From an uncultured Bacteroidia bacterium (GTDB lineage: Bacteria; Bacteroidota; Bacteroidia; Bacteroidales; Prolixibacteraceae), in contig CAIVMQ010000069.1 in the NCBI GenBank assembly GCA_903907075.1, positions 1-45,879 of the forward strand: DNA of 45,879 nt. The letters run 5' to 3'. Shown piece after piece: positions 1 through 8,053 of the stretch. The position numbers were made by a program, and so were the translations under genes. The notes beneath the pieces were generated by a model that had not been told where the DNA came from, searched no databases, and saw nothing but the letters and a program-made list of their open reading frames with translations. The number at the start of each line of letters is the position of its first letter. Position 1 is the first letter of the stretch.

Positions 1-199
1 GGCGAAAGGACGAGGGGACGAAAGGACGAGGGGACGAGGGGACGAGGGGACGAGGGGACGAGGGGACGAAAGGACGAGGGGACGAGGGGACGAAAGGACG
101 AGGGACGAAAGGACGAGGGGACGAAAGGACGAGGGGACGAGGGGACGAGGGCACGGAAGAACGAGGGGACGAAAGGACAAAGGAACGAGGGCACGGAAG
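1..199. repeat. 8-bp purine-rich tandem repeat tract
   Basis: The first 200 bases are a tandem array of the 8-bp unit GGACGAGG alternating with GGACGAAA, about two dozen copies. It has occasional one-base slips (a 7-bp unit near 103-110) and decays toward the right end (GGGCACGGAA, GGAACGAGG). The strand is almost pure purine plus one C per unit. It starts at the window edge, so its true length is unknown. Similar but degenerate purine-rich stretches lie beside the other copies of the dispersed repeat family (around 361-405, 1090-1160, and on the opposite strand near 22930-22995 and 31985-32030). The tract may therefore be an expanded module of that family. No coding potential is visible. Confidence 0.85.
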
Positions 200-264
200 G
201 AAGGATTCAAAACTGCCCCATCGGGGCTTCCTATAAATAACCCGGGGTAATCCGTCGGCAGACG

Positions 265-351
265 GAGCCACCCCGGGATAAAGAGACCCCAGCCTTAGTG
301 CGTCAGCGATCAAACCTTCGCAAATGCGCTGCTAAAGTTTCTGACGCAATG
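265..351 (+). repeat. 87-bp direct repeat, left copy, with 8-bp terminal stem
   Basis: This 87-bp block recurs at 1288-1374 with a single mismatch (C at 321 versus A at 1344). It starts in a CCCGGG half that pairs with the CCCGGGG just upstream at 241-247. It contains an inverted repeat, TGCGTCAG at 299-306 pairing with CTGACGCA at 341-348. Upstream, 210-227 carries a GCCCC-AT-CGGGGC hairpin. The modular order is GC hairpin, CCCGGG stem, TGCGTCAG stem, purine-rich spacer. A truncated further unit starts near 411 (GACCCCGTGGGGGC at 419-432). I interpret it as a REP-like dispersed palindromic element. Confidence 0.8.
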
Positions 352-478
352 GCTCCAAAGCGTGAAAGAGAGAGGGTGTGGACAAGAAATGAATAGAAAG
401 ATAAGTAATAATTCAAAATGACCCCGTGGGGGCTTTCCGTCAGCTCTTGTGGATTGCAAACCCGAACTAGACAGACAA

Positions 479-739
479 CTAATGGTAATGATATTTGCAC
501 GAGATAATCTCAATTGCAGTTTCAGATACGGTGTAGATCAAGCGATGTTGTTCTGTTATTCTGCGAGACCAGCAACCCTTGTATTGATGTTTTAAGAGCT
601 CAGGTTTTCCGATTCCTCGTTCAGGATCTCTTAAGGCTTCACGAATAAGGGTTGTAATTTTAAGGAATAATTTTTTGTCTGTTTCTAGCCAATTGAGATA
701 GTCAGAATAAGCTTCTTGAGTAAAGGTTATCTTTCTCAT
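479..739 (-). CDS. yoeB: Txe/YoeB family mRNA-interferase toxin
   Basis: An 86-residue protein of the YoeB branch of the RelE fold. These toxins cleave mRNA at the ribosomal A site and are neutralised by binding their antitoxin. The key YoeB residues appear in place: Glu47 in GKPELLK, Arg66 in HRLIY, and the C-terminal CKYHYH with His84 and Tyr85. E. coli YoeB is 84 residues, so the length is normal. It lies 10 bp downstream of its antitoxin gene in the usual antitoxin-first order on the minus strand. The pair sits between two copies of an 87-bp repeat, which suggests a mobile or recently acquired module. Function is inferred from family motifs; the identification is strong. Confidence 0.93.
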   Translation of the reverse strand: MRKITFTQEAYSDYLNWLETDKKLFLKITTLIREALRDPERGIGKPELLKHQYKGCWSRRITEQHRLIYTVSETAIEIISCKYHYH

Positions 740-749
740 CGCTAATGGG

Positions 750-998
750 CTATTTTATTTTTCTCAAAAGATCATTTGCATGTTTCTTGAATTCGGCATC
801 CGTAAAACTTATAAATGGTTCTTGAGCAATACCTTCAAGTAGATGTTTTTCATTTGCCGGTTTCATAGCAAGATAGGTTGTTTCATCAAAATCAGAAGTG
901 ATGGTAATGGTAATCTCGTTTTGACCAAACAACTTTTTGATTGCTGAAATCAGATTCTTATCGATCTCTGTTGCTTTTAGTTTATAAATGGCTTCCAT
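750..998 (-). CDS. antitoxin of the YoeB pair
   Basis: An 82-residue acidic/basic protein immediately upstream of the yoeB-like gene. I start it at the ATG at 998 (MEAIYKLKA), because the longer reading begins at a non-ATG codon. The N-terminal half alternates hydrophobic and charged residues, as in a small beta-strand/DNA-binding region (ATEID, NEITITI). The C-terminal half (FISFTDAEFKKHANDLLRKIK) looks like the extended, positively charged toxin-binding tail of RelB/YefM-like antitoxins. I do not recognise a named family from sequence alone, and assign the role from position. Such antitoxins normally autorepress their operon; I did not find a clear operator. Confidence 0.8.
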   Translation of the reverse strand: MEAIYKLKATEIDKNLISAIKKLFGQNEITITITSDFDETTYLAMKPANEKHLLEGIAQEPFISFTDAEFKKHANDLLRKIK

Positions 999-1441
999 GA
1001 TTTTTAATTCTATTGTTCCAAACAAATATACACCTGAAAAGAAATAAATACAAATGAGATAGATGTGACACCATTACCCGAATGCACGATAGGAAAAAGG
1101 GAGAGAGAGACGGAGTTGACAAAGCGCCAAAGAAGAGGGTGTTGGCAAGACAGGAAGAGATAATTGAAAAAGTTAAAATCAAAAGTCAAAATTGCCCCGT
1201 CGAGGCGCTCCCTCAGTTGACGGATCAATAGCCCGGGGTGAGCAATGCGGAGCAGTATCAAGTTGAGCATTAAAATTTACTGGCATTGAGCCACCCCGGG
1301 ATAAAGAGACCCCAGCCTTAGTGCGTCAGCGATCAAACCTTCGAAAATGCGCTGCTAAAGTTTCTGACGCAATGACACCAACGCTTGATAGATAGCGTTA
1401 CGTTCGCTTAACGGCAGCATAAATTCAAAAAATCGTTTTTT
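999..1441. other. intergenic region built of dispersed-repeat modules
   Basis: No gene is supported here. Reading left to right, it holds a putative promoter zone for the antitoxin, a purine-rich segment (1090-1160), the GC hairpin and CCCGGG modules, and the right 87-bp repeat. The short open frames across this stretch (for example 1010-1270 on the minus strand) have no recognisable domain, follow the repeat, and I regard them as spurious. Confidence 0.7.
1288..1374 (+). repeat. 87-bp direct repeat, right copy
   Basis: The second copy of the block at 265-351, same orientation, 86 of 87 bases identical. Its CCCGGG at 1295-1300 pairs with the upstream CCCGGGG near 1222-1228 across a longer spacer than in the left copy. 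Upstream, around 1190-1207, is the hairpin TTGCCCCGTCGAGGCG, here imperfect. The near identity, set against much weaker similarity outside the block, suggests recent duplication or gene conversion between the two copies. Confidence 0.8.
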
Positions 1442-2704
1442 TTATTGCGATTTTACTTCAGCGGCATCGACAAGTTTATAGATCTTGTCTGATCGGCGGA
1501 GCTTTTGGGCAATAGGAATCGAGCATAGTTCACCCTTCGAAACAAGATCAACAGGTTGTAATTCAACCCGTATCTCTTCGATCGTGGCGTAGATAACTCC
1601 TGTATTCGGTCCGTTGATCACGATTTTATCGCCGGGCTTTAAGGTGCCTGTCTCGAGTTTGACCTCTGCCACTCCCAGGTTTGAGAAGTAGTTGGTCACC
1701 TTGCCGGCATAGATCTTTTTCTGTGTGGCCAACGATCCATAGTTACTACTCCACTCTCCAAGACGTTGTCCAAGATAATAGCCATCCCAGAATCCGCGGT
1801 TAAAGACAGTTGCCAGTTTCGCATTCCAGCCTTCTATTTGCGGCTCGTCAAAAGTGCCGGTACAATAGGCATCGACAGCATCGTGGTAACATTCGACGAC
1901 TGTTTTGACATATTCGGGGCTGCGGGCTCGTCCTTCGATTTTGAGCACCGTGACTCCGGCGTCGAGTATTTTATTTAAAAAGTGTATGGTCTTAAGGTCT
2001 TTAGGCGACATGATGTATTCATTGTCGAGCTCCAGTTCGCGACCACTTTCCTTGTCGGTGACGATGTAGGCGCGTCGGCAACTTTGGTTGCAAGCCCCAC
2101 GATTGGCAGAGTTTAGGGTGTCGTGCAGCGAGAGGTAACACTTTCCTGAGGTAGCCATGCAGAGAGCACCATGAACGAAAATTTCAATCTTGACCAACTT
2201 GCCGGATGGTCCACAGAGGTTATTTTCTTTTATTTTTGATGTAATTGCAGCGATCTTATCGAGGTCCATCTCGCGTGCCAGCACCATCACATCAGCAAAT
2301 TGAGCATAGAATTTCACCGCTTCGTAATTGGTGATATTTACCTGTGTGGAGATGTGTACTTCGATTCCTAACTCTCTACAGTGCTGAATAACAGAGACGT
2401 CAGCAGCAATAATAGCTGTTATTCCGGCGTCACGCGCTGCGATTAAGACGTTTGCTAAAGTTGTAAACTCCTCGTCAAATATCTCTACGTTCACGGTAAG
2501 GTAGCTCTTTACAGCTGCTTCGTTACATCGGCGGCAGATCTCCTTGAGGTCTTCGAGGGTAAAGTTATTGGCTGAGCGTGCTCGCATGTTGAGGTGTTCA
2601 ACACCGAAATAGACAGATCCGGCACCGGCATCAATGGCGGCCATTAATGCTTCGTATGAGCCAATGGGTGCCATTATCTCAATTTCGTCTCGTCTCATTG
2701 TCAT
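1442..2704 (-). CDS. peptidase U32 family protein
   Basis: About 420 residues of the U32 (collagenase-like, YegQ/RlhA/TrhP) family. The N-terminal TIM-barrel region has IMAPIGSYEALMAAIDAGAGSVYFG. The U32 signature follows as EIFVHGALCMATSGKCYLS, with cysteines for a probable iron-sulfur site, and a second Cys pair lies in GACNQSCRRAY. A C-terminal beta-barrel follows (GDKIVINGPNTG). Characterised relatives (RlhA, TrhP) take part in hydroxylating C2501 of 23S rRNA or U34 of tRNA rather than in proteolysis, so an RNA-modification role is plausible but not decided here. I chose ATG 2704 because a TAnnTTTG promoter element at 2717-2724 lies over the upstream TTG alternative at 2719; ATG 2698 is also possible. 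Confidence 0.9.
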   Translation of the reverse strand: MTMRRDEIEIMAPIGSYEALMAAIDAGAGSVYFGVEHLNMRARSANNFTLEDLKEICRRCNEAAVKSYLTVNVEIFDEEFTTLANVLIAARDAGITAIIAADVSVIQHCRELGIEVHISTQVNITNYEAVKFYAQFADVMVLAREMDLDKIAAITSKIKENNLCGPSGKLVKIEIFVHGALCMATSGKCYLSLHDTLNSANRGACNQSCRRAYIVTDKESGRELELDNEYIMSPKDLKTIHFLNKILDAGVTVLKIEGRARSPEYVKTVVECYHDAVDAYCTGTFDEPQIEGWNAKLATVFNRGFWDGYYLGQRLGEWSSNYGSLATQKKIYAGKVTNYFSNLGVAEVKLETGTLKPGDKIVINGPNTGVIYATIEEIRVELQPVDLVSKGELCSIPIAQKLRRSDKIYKLVDAAEVKSQ

Positions 2705-2716
2705 CGTATATAGCCA

Positions 2717-2724
2717 CAAAGGTA
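2717..2724 (-). promoter_or_regulatory. -7 element of the U32 gene
   Basis: TACCTTTG on the minus strand matches the Bacteroidota TAnnTTTG consensus. It ends 12 bp before the ATG at 2704, so the leader would be very short. It decides against the upstream start at 2719. Confidence 0.6.
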
Positions 2725-2764
2725 AGATTATGCCGGTGTGTTACAAGAACTCAATTAGATTATG

Positions 2765-2772
2765 TATATTTG
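2765..2772 (+). promoter_or_regulatory. -7 element of the GH32 gene
   Basis: TATATTTG matches the TAnnTTTG consensus, 44 bp before the ATG at 2817. It is divergent from the U32 promoter about 40 bp away. No clear -33 TTTG was found. Confidence 0.55.
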
Positions 2773-2816
2773 GCATCACCTAAGTTTTACAGCGTTAAAT
2801 GCATAATCGCCTCAAT

Positions 2817-4262
2817 ATGAGATATCTGTTTTTATTTTTTTGGATCATTAGCAGTTTAATTGGTAATGGCTCTTCAAAACCTGACAAAAAGTATTATCAA
2901 GAGAAATACCGTCCTCAATACCATTTCACGCCCGAAAAAAACTGGATGAACGATCCCAATGGACTTGTATATTATGGGGGTGAGTATCATCTTTTTTATC
3001 AATATAATCCTAACGGGACGGAGCGGGGCTTTATGCATTGGGGACATGCGATAAGCAAGGATCTTGTTCATTGGGAACACCTCCCCATAGCGATCACTCC
3101 CGACGATAATTCAACAGATAAGAGTCGTTGTACCGCTTATTCGGGTTGTGCAATTGTGGATGAGAATAATACTGCGGGATTGCAGCAGGGGTCAGAAAAG
3201 ACCTTATTGATTTATTATACCAGTTGGGAGTGTGGTCAGCGTTTGGCTTATAGTACTGATAAAGGGAGGACCTGGAATAAGTATGCCAAAAATCCTCTTA
3301 TCCCGGCTGCAAATGATGATGCCCGTGATCCTAAAGTATTCTATCATAAGCCATCAGGGAACTGGATTATGGTTCTATACCGTAAGCCGGATAACGTGGA
3401 TGCCAATCAGGGGATTTCGATATTTACGTCTAAGGATTTAGTTACCTGGGAGCTACAGAGTCATGTGGTGGGATTTTTCGAATGTCCTGATCTTATTCAA
3501 TTACCGCTCGATGGGGATAAAGGGAAACAGAAATGGGTGCTGCTAGCAGGGAGTGGCGAATATAAAGTGGGGAGCTTTGATGGAAAAGTTTTTACCCCTG
3601 AATCGGCATTGAAAGTTCTTGATCATGGGAAGAATTTTTATGCAACACAAACCTGGTCGAACCATCCTGCAGGTAAAGTTGTTCAGTTGGCATGGATGCG
3701 AGGAGGCGAATATCCTGAAATGCCTTTTAATGGGCAGATGACTTTTCCGTGCGAACTTAGTTTGCGCACCACTAAATCGGGAATTACCTTATGTAAAAAG
3801 CCTATCGAAGCGCTGTCGCTGCTGCACGAAAAAGGAGTTGTGAAGAAGAAAAAAAATATTATCCCCGGATTAAAAGGGAATATCCTGAGTGGTGTTTCGG
3901 GTGGCTCAATCCATATTAAGGCGAAAATAAACCCGAGCTCATCCGACGGTTTTGGTTTTTTAATTCGCAATGGTAAAAAAGAGATTGGCACAGAGATTCG
4001 GTATGATACTGCAAAGAAGATGCTTGAGATCATGGGTAGCCGTGCTTTGGTAGAGCCCAAAGAGGGCATTCTCGAACTTGAGATATTAATTGACCGCTCA
4101 TCGATAGAGATCTTTGCCAACGGTGGTGAGGTGGTATTCAGTACGTGCTTTACCCCTGTTGAAAATGATGAGGAGTTGACATTTTGGACTCAGGGTGGTG
4201 AGGTGATGGTTGAGGAGATGGAGGCTTATGAGTTAAACTCTGCCTGGGGGGGTAAAAAATAA
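2817..4262 (+). CDS. secreted glycoside hydrolase family 32 (levanase/inulinase/invertase type)
   Basis: A 481-residue protein (from ATG 2817; an in-frame ATG at 2799 is less likely) with a hydrophobic signal peptide ending near NGSS. All three GH32 signature blocks are present. Numbered from ATG 2799 they are WMNDPNG with nucleophile Asp52, RDP at 176-178, and ECP at 228-230 with acid/base Glu228. A C-terminal beta-sandwich domain contains IDRSSIEIFANGG. The enzyme removes terminal fructose from levan, inulin or sucrose. There is no lipobox, so export to periplasm or outside by signal peptidase I is likely. No SusC/SusD pair, fructokinase or hybrid sensor lies next to it, which is unusual for Bacteroidota fructan utilisation. 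Exact substrate cannot be told. Confidence 0.94.
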   Translation: MRYLFLFFWIISSLIGNGSSKPDKKYYQEKYRPQYHFTPEKNWMNDPNGLVYYGGEYHLFYQYNPNGTERGFMHWGHAISKDLVHWEHLPIAITPDDNSTDKSRCTAYSGCAIVDENNTAGLQQGSEKTLLIYYTSWECGQRLAYSTDKGRTWNKYAKNPLIPAANDDARDPKVFYHKPSGNWIMVLYRKPDNVDANQGISIFTSKDLVTWELQSHVVGFFECPDLIQLPLDGDKGKQKWVLLAGSGEYKVGSFDGKVFTPESALKVLDHGKNFYATQTWSNHPAGKVVQLAWMRGGEYPEMPFNGQMTFPCELSLRTTKSGITLCKKPIEALSLLHEKGVVKKKKNIIPGLKGNILSGVSGGSIHIKAKINPSSSDGFGFLIRNGKKEIGTEIRYDTAKKMLEIMGSRALVEPKEGILELEILIDRSSIEIFANGGEVVFSTCFTPVENDEELTFWTQGGEVMVEEMEAYELNSAWGGKK

Positions 4263-4369
4263 GTTTTAGCTATTGTATTGATCGTCACGAGCTTTTAAAT
4301 TCGAATAGCCGAATGAGCACGGCTTAGTGTTTAATCCATCCTGAAAATAATCAGCTTAACTTTTATCCC

Positions 4370-4377
4370 TACATTTG
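4370..4377 (+). promoter_or_regulatory. -7 element upstream of dxs
   Basis: TACATTTG matches TAnnTTTG and lies 37 bp before the dxs ATG at 4415. I see no convincing -33 TTTG at the expected distance. Confidence 0.55.
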
Positions 4378-4414
4378 CATTTAAATAGCATATTCGAATA
4401 ATTTGAATCCGCCA

Positions 4415-6334
4415 ATGGCTGAAAAGAAAGATAATTTACTCAACCATATTGATCTTCCTGTTGATCTTAGAAAACTTAAGGAGGGTGAACTTGCGCAGGT
4501 CTGTGCTGAGCTCAGGGAGTTTATTATTCGGGAGGCTGCTACAAATCCGGGCCATTTAGGTGCGAATCTTGGTGTAGTAGATCTCACGGTTGCCTTACAT
4601 TATTGTTACAATACGCCTTATGATAAGTTGATCTGGGATGTGGGTCACCAGGCCTATAGTCATAAAATCCTTACGGGACGTAGAGCTGTTTTTGCTACCA
4701 ATAGACTATACAAAGGGATCAGTGGATTTCCTAAGATGTCGGAGAGTGAGTATGATGCTTTTGGTGTTGGCCACTCCTCTACCTCCATTTCCGCTGCTTT
4801 GGGCATTGCTGTAGCGTCGGGTTTAAATGGAGAGACGGATCGTAAAGTTATCGCCGTTATTGGCGATGGATCGATGACCGGTGGTATGGCATTTGAGGGG
4901 CTGAATAATGCGGGAGCTTCACAGGCCGACGTGTTGGTTATCCTCAATTACAATAATATGTCTATTGATCCCAATGTTGGAGGGATCAGCAAATATTTTG
5001 TTCAGATGCAGGCCTCGCCGGTCTACAACTCACTGAAAACAAAGATATGGAAGGCCTTGGGTAAGGTTGCCTGGATTGGTCCTTGGGCACGAAGGGTGGT
5101 TCAGAAGCAAAATCAAGCGCTTAAATCGGTGGTATTTCGTAAAAGCAACCTTTTTGAGTCATTTGGATTTCGCTATTTTGGTCCTGTCGATGGCCACGAT
5201 GTGGTTGGCTTGGTCCGAATTTTACATGATCTGAAGGCGATACCTGGACCTAAGGTTTTACATGTGATTACTAAAAAGGGTAAAGGGTTTATCCCCGCAG
5301 AGAATGATGCAACTAAATGGCATGCGGCTCCCGGGAAATTTAATATTCATACGGGTGAAGTATTTTCTACTACTTCAGATGTTCCTGAGTCGCCAAAATA
5401 CCAGTATGTTTTTGGCAAAACAATCATTGAATTAGCCGAGCAGAACGATAAGATTGTAGGGATTACCCCTGCGATGCCATCGGGGTGTTCGTTAAATATG
5501 ATGATGAAGGTATTTCCTGATCGCACCTTTGATGTGGGTATTGCTGAGCCTCATGCGGTTACCTTTGCGGCAGGACTGGCAGTGGGTGGATTGGTTCCAT
5601 TTGTAAATATCTACTCTTCGTTTATGCAACGGTCTTATGATCAGATTATTCATGATGTTGCCCTGCAAAAACTCAATGTGGTCTTTTGTCTCGACAGGGG
5701 TGGTCTTGTGGGTGCTGACGGCCCGACGCATCATGGGGTTTTCGATCTTGCTTATATGCGTAATATTCCCAATATGATCGTCTCGGCTCCGATGGATCAG
5801 GTAGAGCTGCGTAATATGATGTTTACGGCTCAGCTTCCCGATAAGGGGCCATTTAGTATCCGTTATCCGCGCGGCAATGGACCATTGGTAGCCTGGAAAG
5901 AGGAGTTTTGCGAGATTCCTGTTGGAATGGGGAGGTGCATTAGTGAGGGCGACGATCTGGCGATACTCACCATTGGACATGCGGGTAACTTTGCTGCTCA
6001 GGCGGTGAAGCTGCTTCAGCAAGAAGGGATCACCTGCGCCCATTATGATATGCGTTTTATAGCTCCACTCGATATGGAGATCTTAAATGAGGTTAACAAC
6101 CGTTTTGATACTGTAATTACCGTTGAGGATGGGATTATAGAAGGTGGTTTTGGAAGTGCTGTTGCCGAGATTTATTCCTCTTCAGAGAAAAAGATCAGGG
6201 TTGTCCGGCTCGGGGTTCCTGTCCGATTTATAGAACATGGCTCGCAAGAGGAGCTGTATCGTGAATGTGGATTTGATGCCGTTGGAATCGCAAATACTGT
6301 GCGTAAATTAATTAAGCAACCTAAAGATAATTAA
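4415..6334 (+). CDS. dxs: 1-deoxy-D-xylulose-5-phosphate synthase
   Basis: 639 residues, normal length. It condenses pyruvate and glyceraldehyde-3-phosphate to DXP with thiamine diphosphate, the first step of the MEP isoprenoid pathway. The sequence shows the transketolase-like N-terminal domain (HLGANLGVVDLTVALHY, WDVGHQAYSHKILTGR). The ThDP/Mg motif begins at GDGSMTGG and ends in NYNNMSI. The pyrimidine-binding domain (GIAEPHAVTFAAGLA, DRGGLVGADGPTHHG) and the C-terminal transketolase domain (TVEDGIIEGGFGSAV) follow. I start at ATG 4415 (MAEKKDN) because the longer frame opens with TTG at 4403 inside the likely leader. A polyprenyl synthase that uses the pathway product is 1.7 kb downstream; the two genes are not in one operon. 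Confidence 0.97.
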   Translation: MAEKKDNLLNHIDLPVDLRKLKEGELAQVCAELREFIIREAATNPGHLGANLGVVDLTVALHYCYNTPYDKLIWDVGHQAYSHKILTGRRAVFATNRLYKGISGFPKMSESEYDAFGVGHSSTSISAALGIAVASGLNGETDRKVIAVIGDGSMTGGMAFEGLNNAGASQADVLVILNYNNMSIDPNVGGISKYFVQMQASPVYNSLKTKIWKALGKVAWIGPWARRVVQKQNQALKSVVFRKSNLFESFGFRYFGPVDGHDVVGLVRILHDLKAIPGPKVLHVITKKGKGFIPAENDATKWHAAPGKFNIHTGEVFSTTSDVPESPKYQYVFGKTIIELAEQNDKIVGITPAMPSGCSLNMMMKVFPDRTFDVGIAEPHAVTFAAGLAVGGLVPFVNIYSSFMQRSYDQIIHDVALQKLNVVFCLDRGGLVGADGPTHHGVFDLAYMRNIPNMIVSAPMDQVELRNMMFTAQLPDKGPFSIRYPRGNGPLVAWKEEFCEIPVGMGRCISEGDDLAILTIGHAGNFAAQAVKLLQQEGITCAHYDMRFIAPLDMEILNEVNNRFDTVITVEDGIIEGGFGSAVAEIYSSSEKKIRVVRLGVPVRFIEHGSQEELYRECGFDAVGIANTVRKLIKQPKDN

Positions 6335-6526
6335 GGAATTAATTAATTTTTCCGTCCTTGATGGAAGTTCGTAAAATCGACAAAGATGAATTTGATTGTT
6401 TCGTAAAAAGGGTAAAAATCGTGATCGTTAGTACCTGGTTAATAGTGCCTATTCCCTGCTGATTCGTGGATCTTTTGGAACTCTGAAACTACGAAGCGTT
6501 ATTACCTGATTTGACAAGAAAATATT

Positions 6527-6558
6527 ATTGTGATATATTGTAATTTTTTATATTTTTG
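6527..6558 (+). promoter_or_regulatory. promoter of the yceD-rpmF operon
   Basis: TATTTTTG at 6551-6558 fits TAnnTTTG. An ATTG at 6527-6530 lies 20 bp upstream, close to the -33 TTTG position. The start codon at 6584 follows after 25 bp. The rest of the 249-bp gap after dxs shows nothing further. Confidence 0.6.
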
Positions 6559-6583
6559 CAAGTCTTAAAATGAGTGGGACGTA

Positions 6584-7117
6584 ATGAATTACCTTTCAGA
6601 TTATACAATTGCGTTTTCAGCTCTTAAGGAGGGTGGTCACCAGTTTGATTTTGCTGTTGACGAGCGCTTTTTTGAAGAGTTTGAACAGAGTGAGATTAAG
6701 AAGGGAAATGTTAAGGTTCAGGTTAAACTGGAGAAGCGTTCTACTTATTTAAGGTTGACATTTGTTATTGCAGGAGAAGTTGAATTAATTTGCGACCGAT
6801 GCCTCGATAACTATTTGCAACCGATAAAGAGCAGTTACCCGATGTTGGTGAAGTTTAGCGAAACGGAAACTGATGATGGTGATGAAGTGATTTATATCCA
6901 TCCCGGAGCACACGAAGTAAAAGTTGCCGGTTTGATTTATGAATTTATTGTTTTAAGTATTCCGATAAGGCATATTCATCCTGAAGGAAAGAACGCAAAA
7001 GTAACCTGCAATCCTGAGATGATTAGTAAGTTATCTCAATACAAAGCAACGGAAATTGACGAGGGTACTCTGATAGATCCACGATGGAACGATTTAAAAA
7101 ATATTATTGATAAATAA
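6584..7117 (+). CDS. yceD: DUF177 / YceD family protein
   Basis: 177 residues of the YceD (DUF177) family. It is recognised by the central CDRCLDNY motif after a beta-rich stretch (TYLRLTFVIAGEVELICDRC) and by position directly before rpmF, the conserved arrangement in most bacteria. The family is linked to 23S rRNA accumulation and large-subunit assembly, best shown in E. coli and plants; the biochemical mechanism is unclear. The C-terminal Cys of the usual second pair is represented only by KVTCNPEM, so a full zinc site is not certain. Co-transcribed with rpmF, 17 bp gap. Confidence 0.9.
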   Translation: MNYLSDYTIAFSALKEGGHQFDFAVDERFFEEFEQSEIKKGNVKVQVKLEKRSTYLRLTFVIAGEVELICDRCLDNYLQPIKSSYPMLVKFSETETDDGDEVIYIHPGAHEVKVAGLIYEFIVLSIPIRHIHPEGKNAKVTCNPEMISKLSQYKATEIDEGTLIDPRWNDLKNIIDK

Positions 7118-7134
7118 AGTAAAGATTATTAAAA

Positions 7135-7320
7135 ATGGCACATCCTAAGCACAAACATTCGAAATCAAGAAGAGATAAACGTAGAACGCACGATAAGGCG
7201 ATACCTGCAACGTTGGCAACTTGTTCAAATTGCGGTTCAACGGTTAAGTTTCACACCGTTTGTCAAGACTGCGGATATTACAGAGGAAAACTCGCAATCG
7301 AAAAAATGGCGACCGCTTAA
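7135..7320 (+). CDS. rpmF: 50S ribosomal protein L32
   Basis: 61 residues, highly basic N-terminus (HPKHKHSKSRRDKRRTHDKA). It is followed by a zinc-ribbon with CSNCG and CQDCGYY, four cysteines, so this is the zinc-binding (C+) form of L32. It is a component of the large ribosomal subunit near the peptidyl-transferase region. It is translated from the same message as yceD. There is no strong terminator after it; the 141 bp to the bactofilin gene are AT-rich. Confidence 0.98.
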   Translation: MAHPKHKHSKSRRDKRRTHDKAIPATLATCSNCGSTVKFHTVCQDCGYYRGKLAIEKMATA

Positions 7321-7461
7321 ATTTGCATCTCAGGTTTATTACTGAAAAATTCTCTATTTTAGGTATTTAATAAGTATTTAATCTGAAATATGCATTTTAG
7401 CTGCCTTTATTGATTTTTGTATTTATTCCGATCAAACTTTGGTTTTATTTAGATTCCATAT

Positions 7462-7857
7462 ATGGCAAAGCCAACTTATAATGAGGTTAATGCGCTAAGT
7501 TCTATAGCACATGACACAACGATTACAGGCGATATACAATCAGATGGAGATTTTCGTTTAGATGGTGTATTGAATGGCAATTTATTTTGTAAAGGACGTG
7601 TCGTACTTGGTCCTGAGTCGAAGATTATTGGAGAGATACATTCAAATTCAGCCGAGATAGGTGGTAATGTTCTTGGCGAGATAACTATTAACGATCTCCT
7701 GTCACTAAAATCAACTGCTGTTATTACAGGCGATCTGATAATGGGGCGTTTTTCTGTTGAACCAGGAGCCCGTTTTACCGGAGTATGCAAGATGAATCGC
7801 GAGGAGAAACCCATTTTAGATTACGATAGTGTGGGTAATAATACTGAAAACGCATAG
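7462..7857 (+). CDS. bactofilin, polymer-forming cytoskeletal protein
   Basis: 131 residues of the bactofilin family (DUF583). A short disordered N-terminus (MAKPTYNEVNALSSIAHDTTI) precedes a right-handed beta-helix with repeated turns. The turns are visible as GDIQSDGDFRLDGVLNGNLFCKGRVVLG, IIGEIHSNSAEIGGNVLGEI and AVITGDLIMGRFSVEPGARFTG. The C-terminal tail is unstructured and acidic. Bactofilins self-assemble into filaments without nucleotide and scaffold envelope enzymes. In many Bacteroidota the gene is near an M23 peptidase; here none is adjacent. A strong terminator follows. Confidence 0.93.
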   Translation: MAKPTYNEVNALSSIAHDTTITGDIQSDGDFRLDGVLNGNLFCKGRVVLGPESKIIGEIHSNSAEIGGNVLGEITINDLLSLKSTAVITGDLIMGRFSVEPGARFTGVCKMNREEKPILDYDSVGNNTENA

Positions 7858-7878
7858 TCATTGACCGTATAAGAAACA

Positions 7879-7915
7879 AGAGCCGGAAGGAAATATGACC
7901 CTTCCGGCTCTTTTT
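7879..7915 (+). terminator. intrinsic terminator after the bactofilin gene
   Basis: A perfect 12-bp stem, AGAGCCGGAAGG at 7879-7890 pairing with CCTTCCGGCTCT at 7900-7911, with a 9-nt loop and a run of T. It closes the yceD-rpmF-bactofilin block. Confidence 0.93.
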
Positions 7916-8053
7916 ATGATACAGCGTAACTGTATTAGTGTTATTTTCGTTGGAGTAGTATTATTGGTAATTATTTGCAAGCCGGATTTAGTTCATAAAT
8001 CCCGGTAATGGAAAGTCAGATATGTTTGTTGTCGTATATTTAATTTATTTTAT

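Noticed and set aside
1010-1270. Short minus-strand frame over the repeat region
   Set aside because: It translates the palindromic and purine modules, has no domain or signal and overlaps the antitoxin promoter zone. Similar frames arise wherever such repeats occur.
265-1374. An integron-type gene cassette with attC sites around the TA pair
   Set aside because: The 87-bp repeat has a terminal inverted repeat, but its ends lack the RYYYAAC/GTTRRRY core sites, and no integrase is present.
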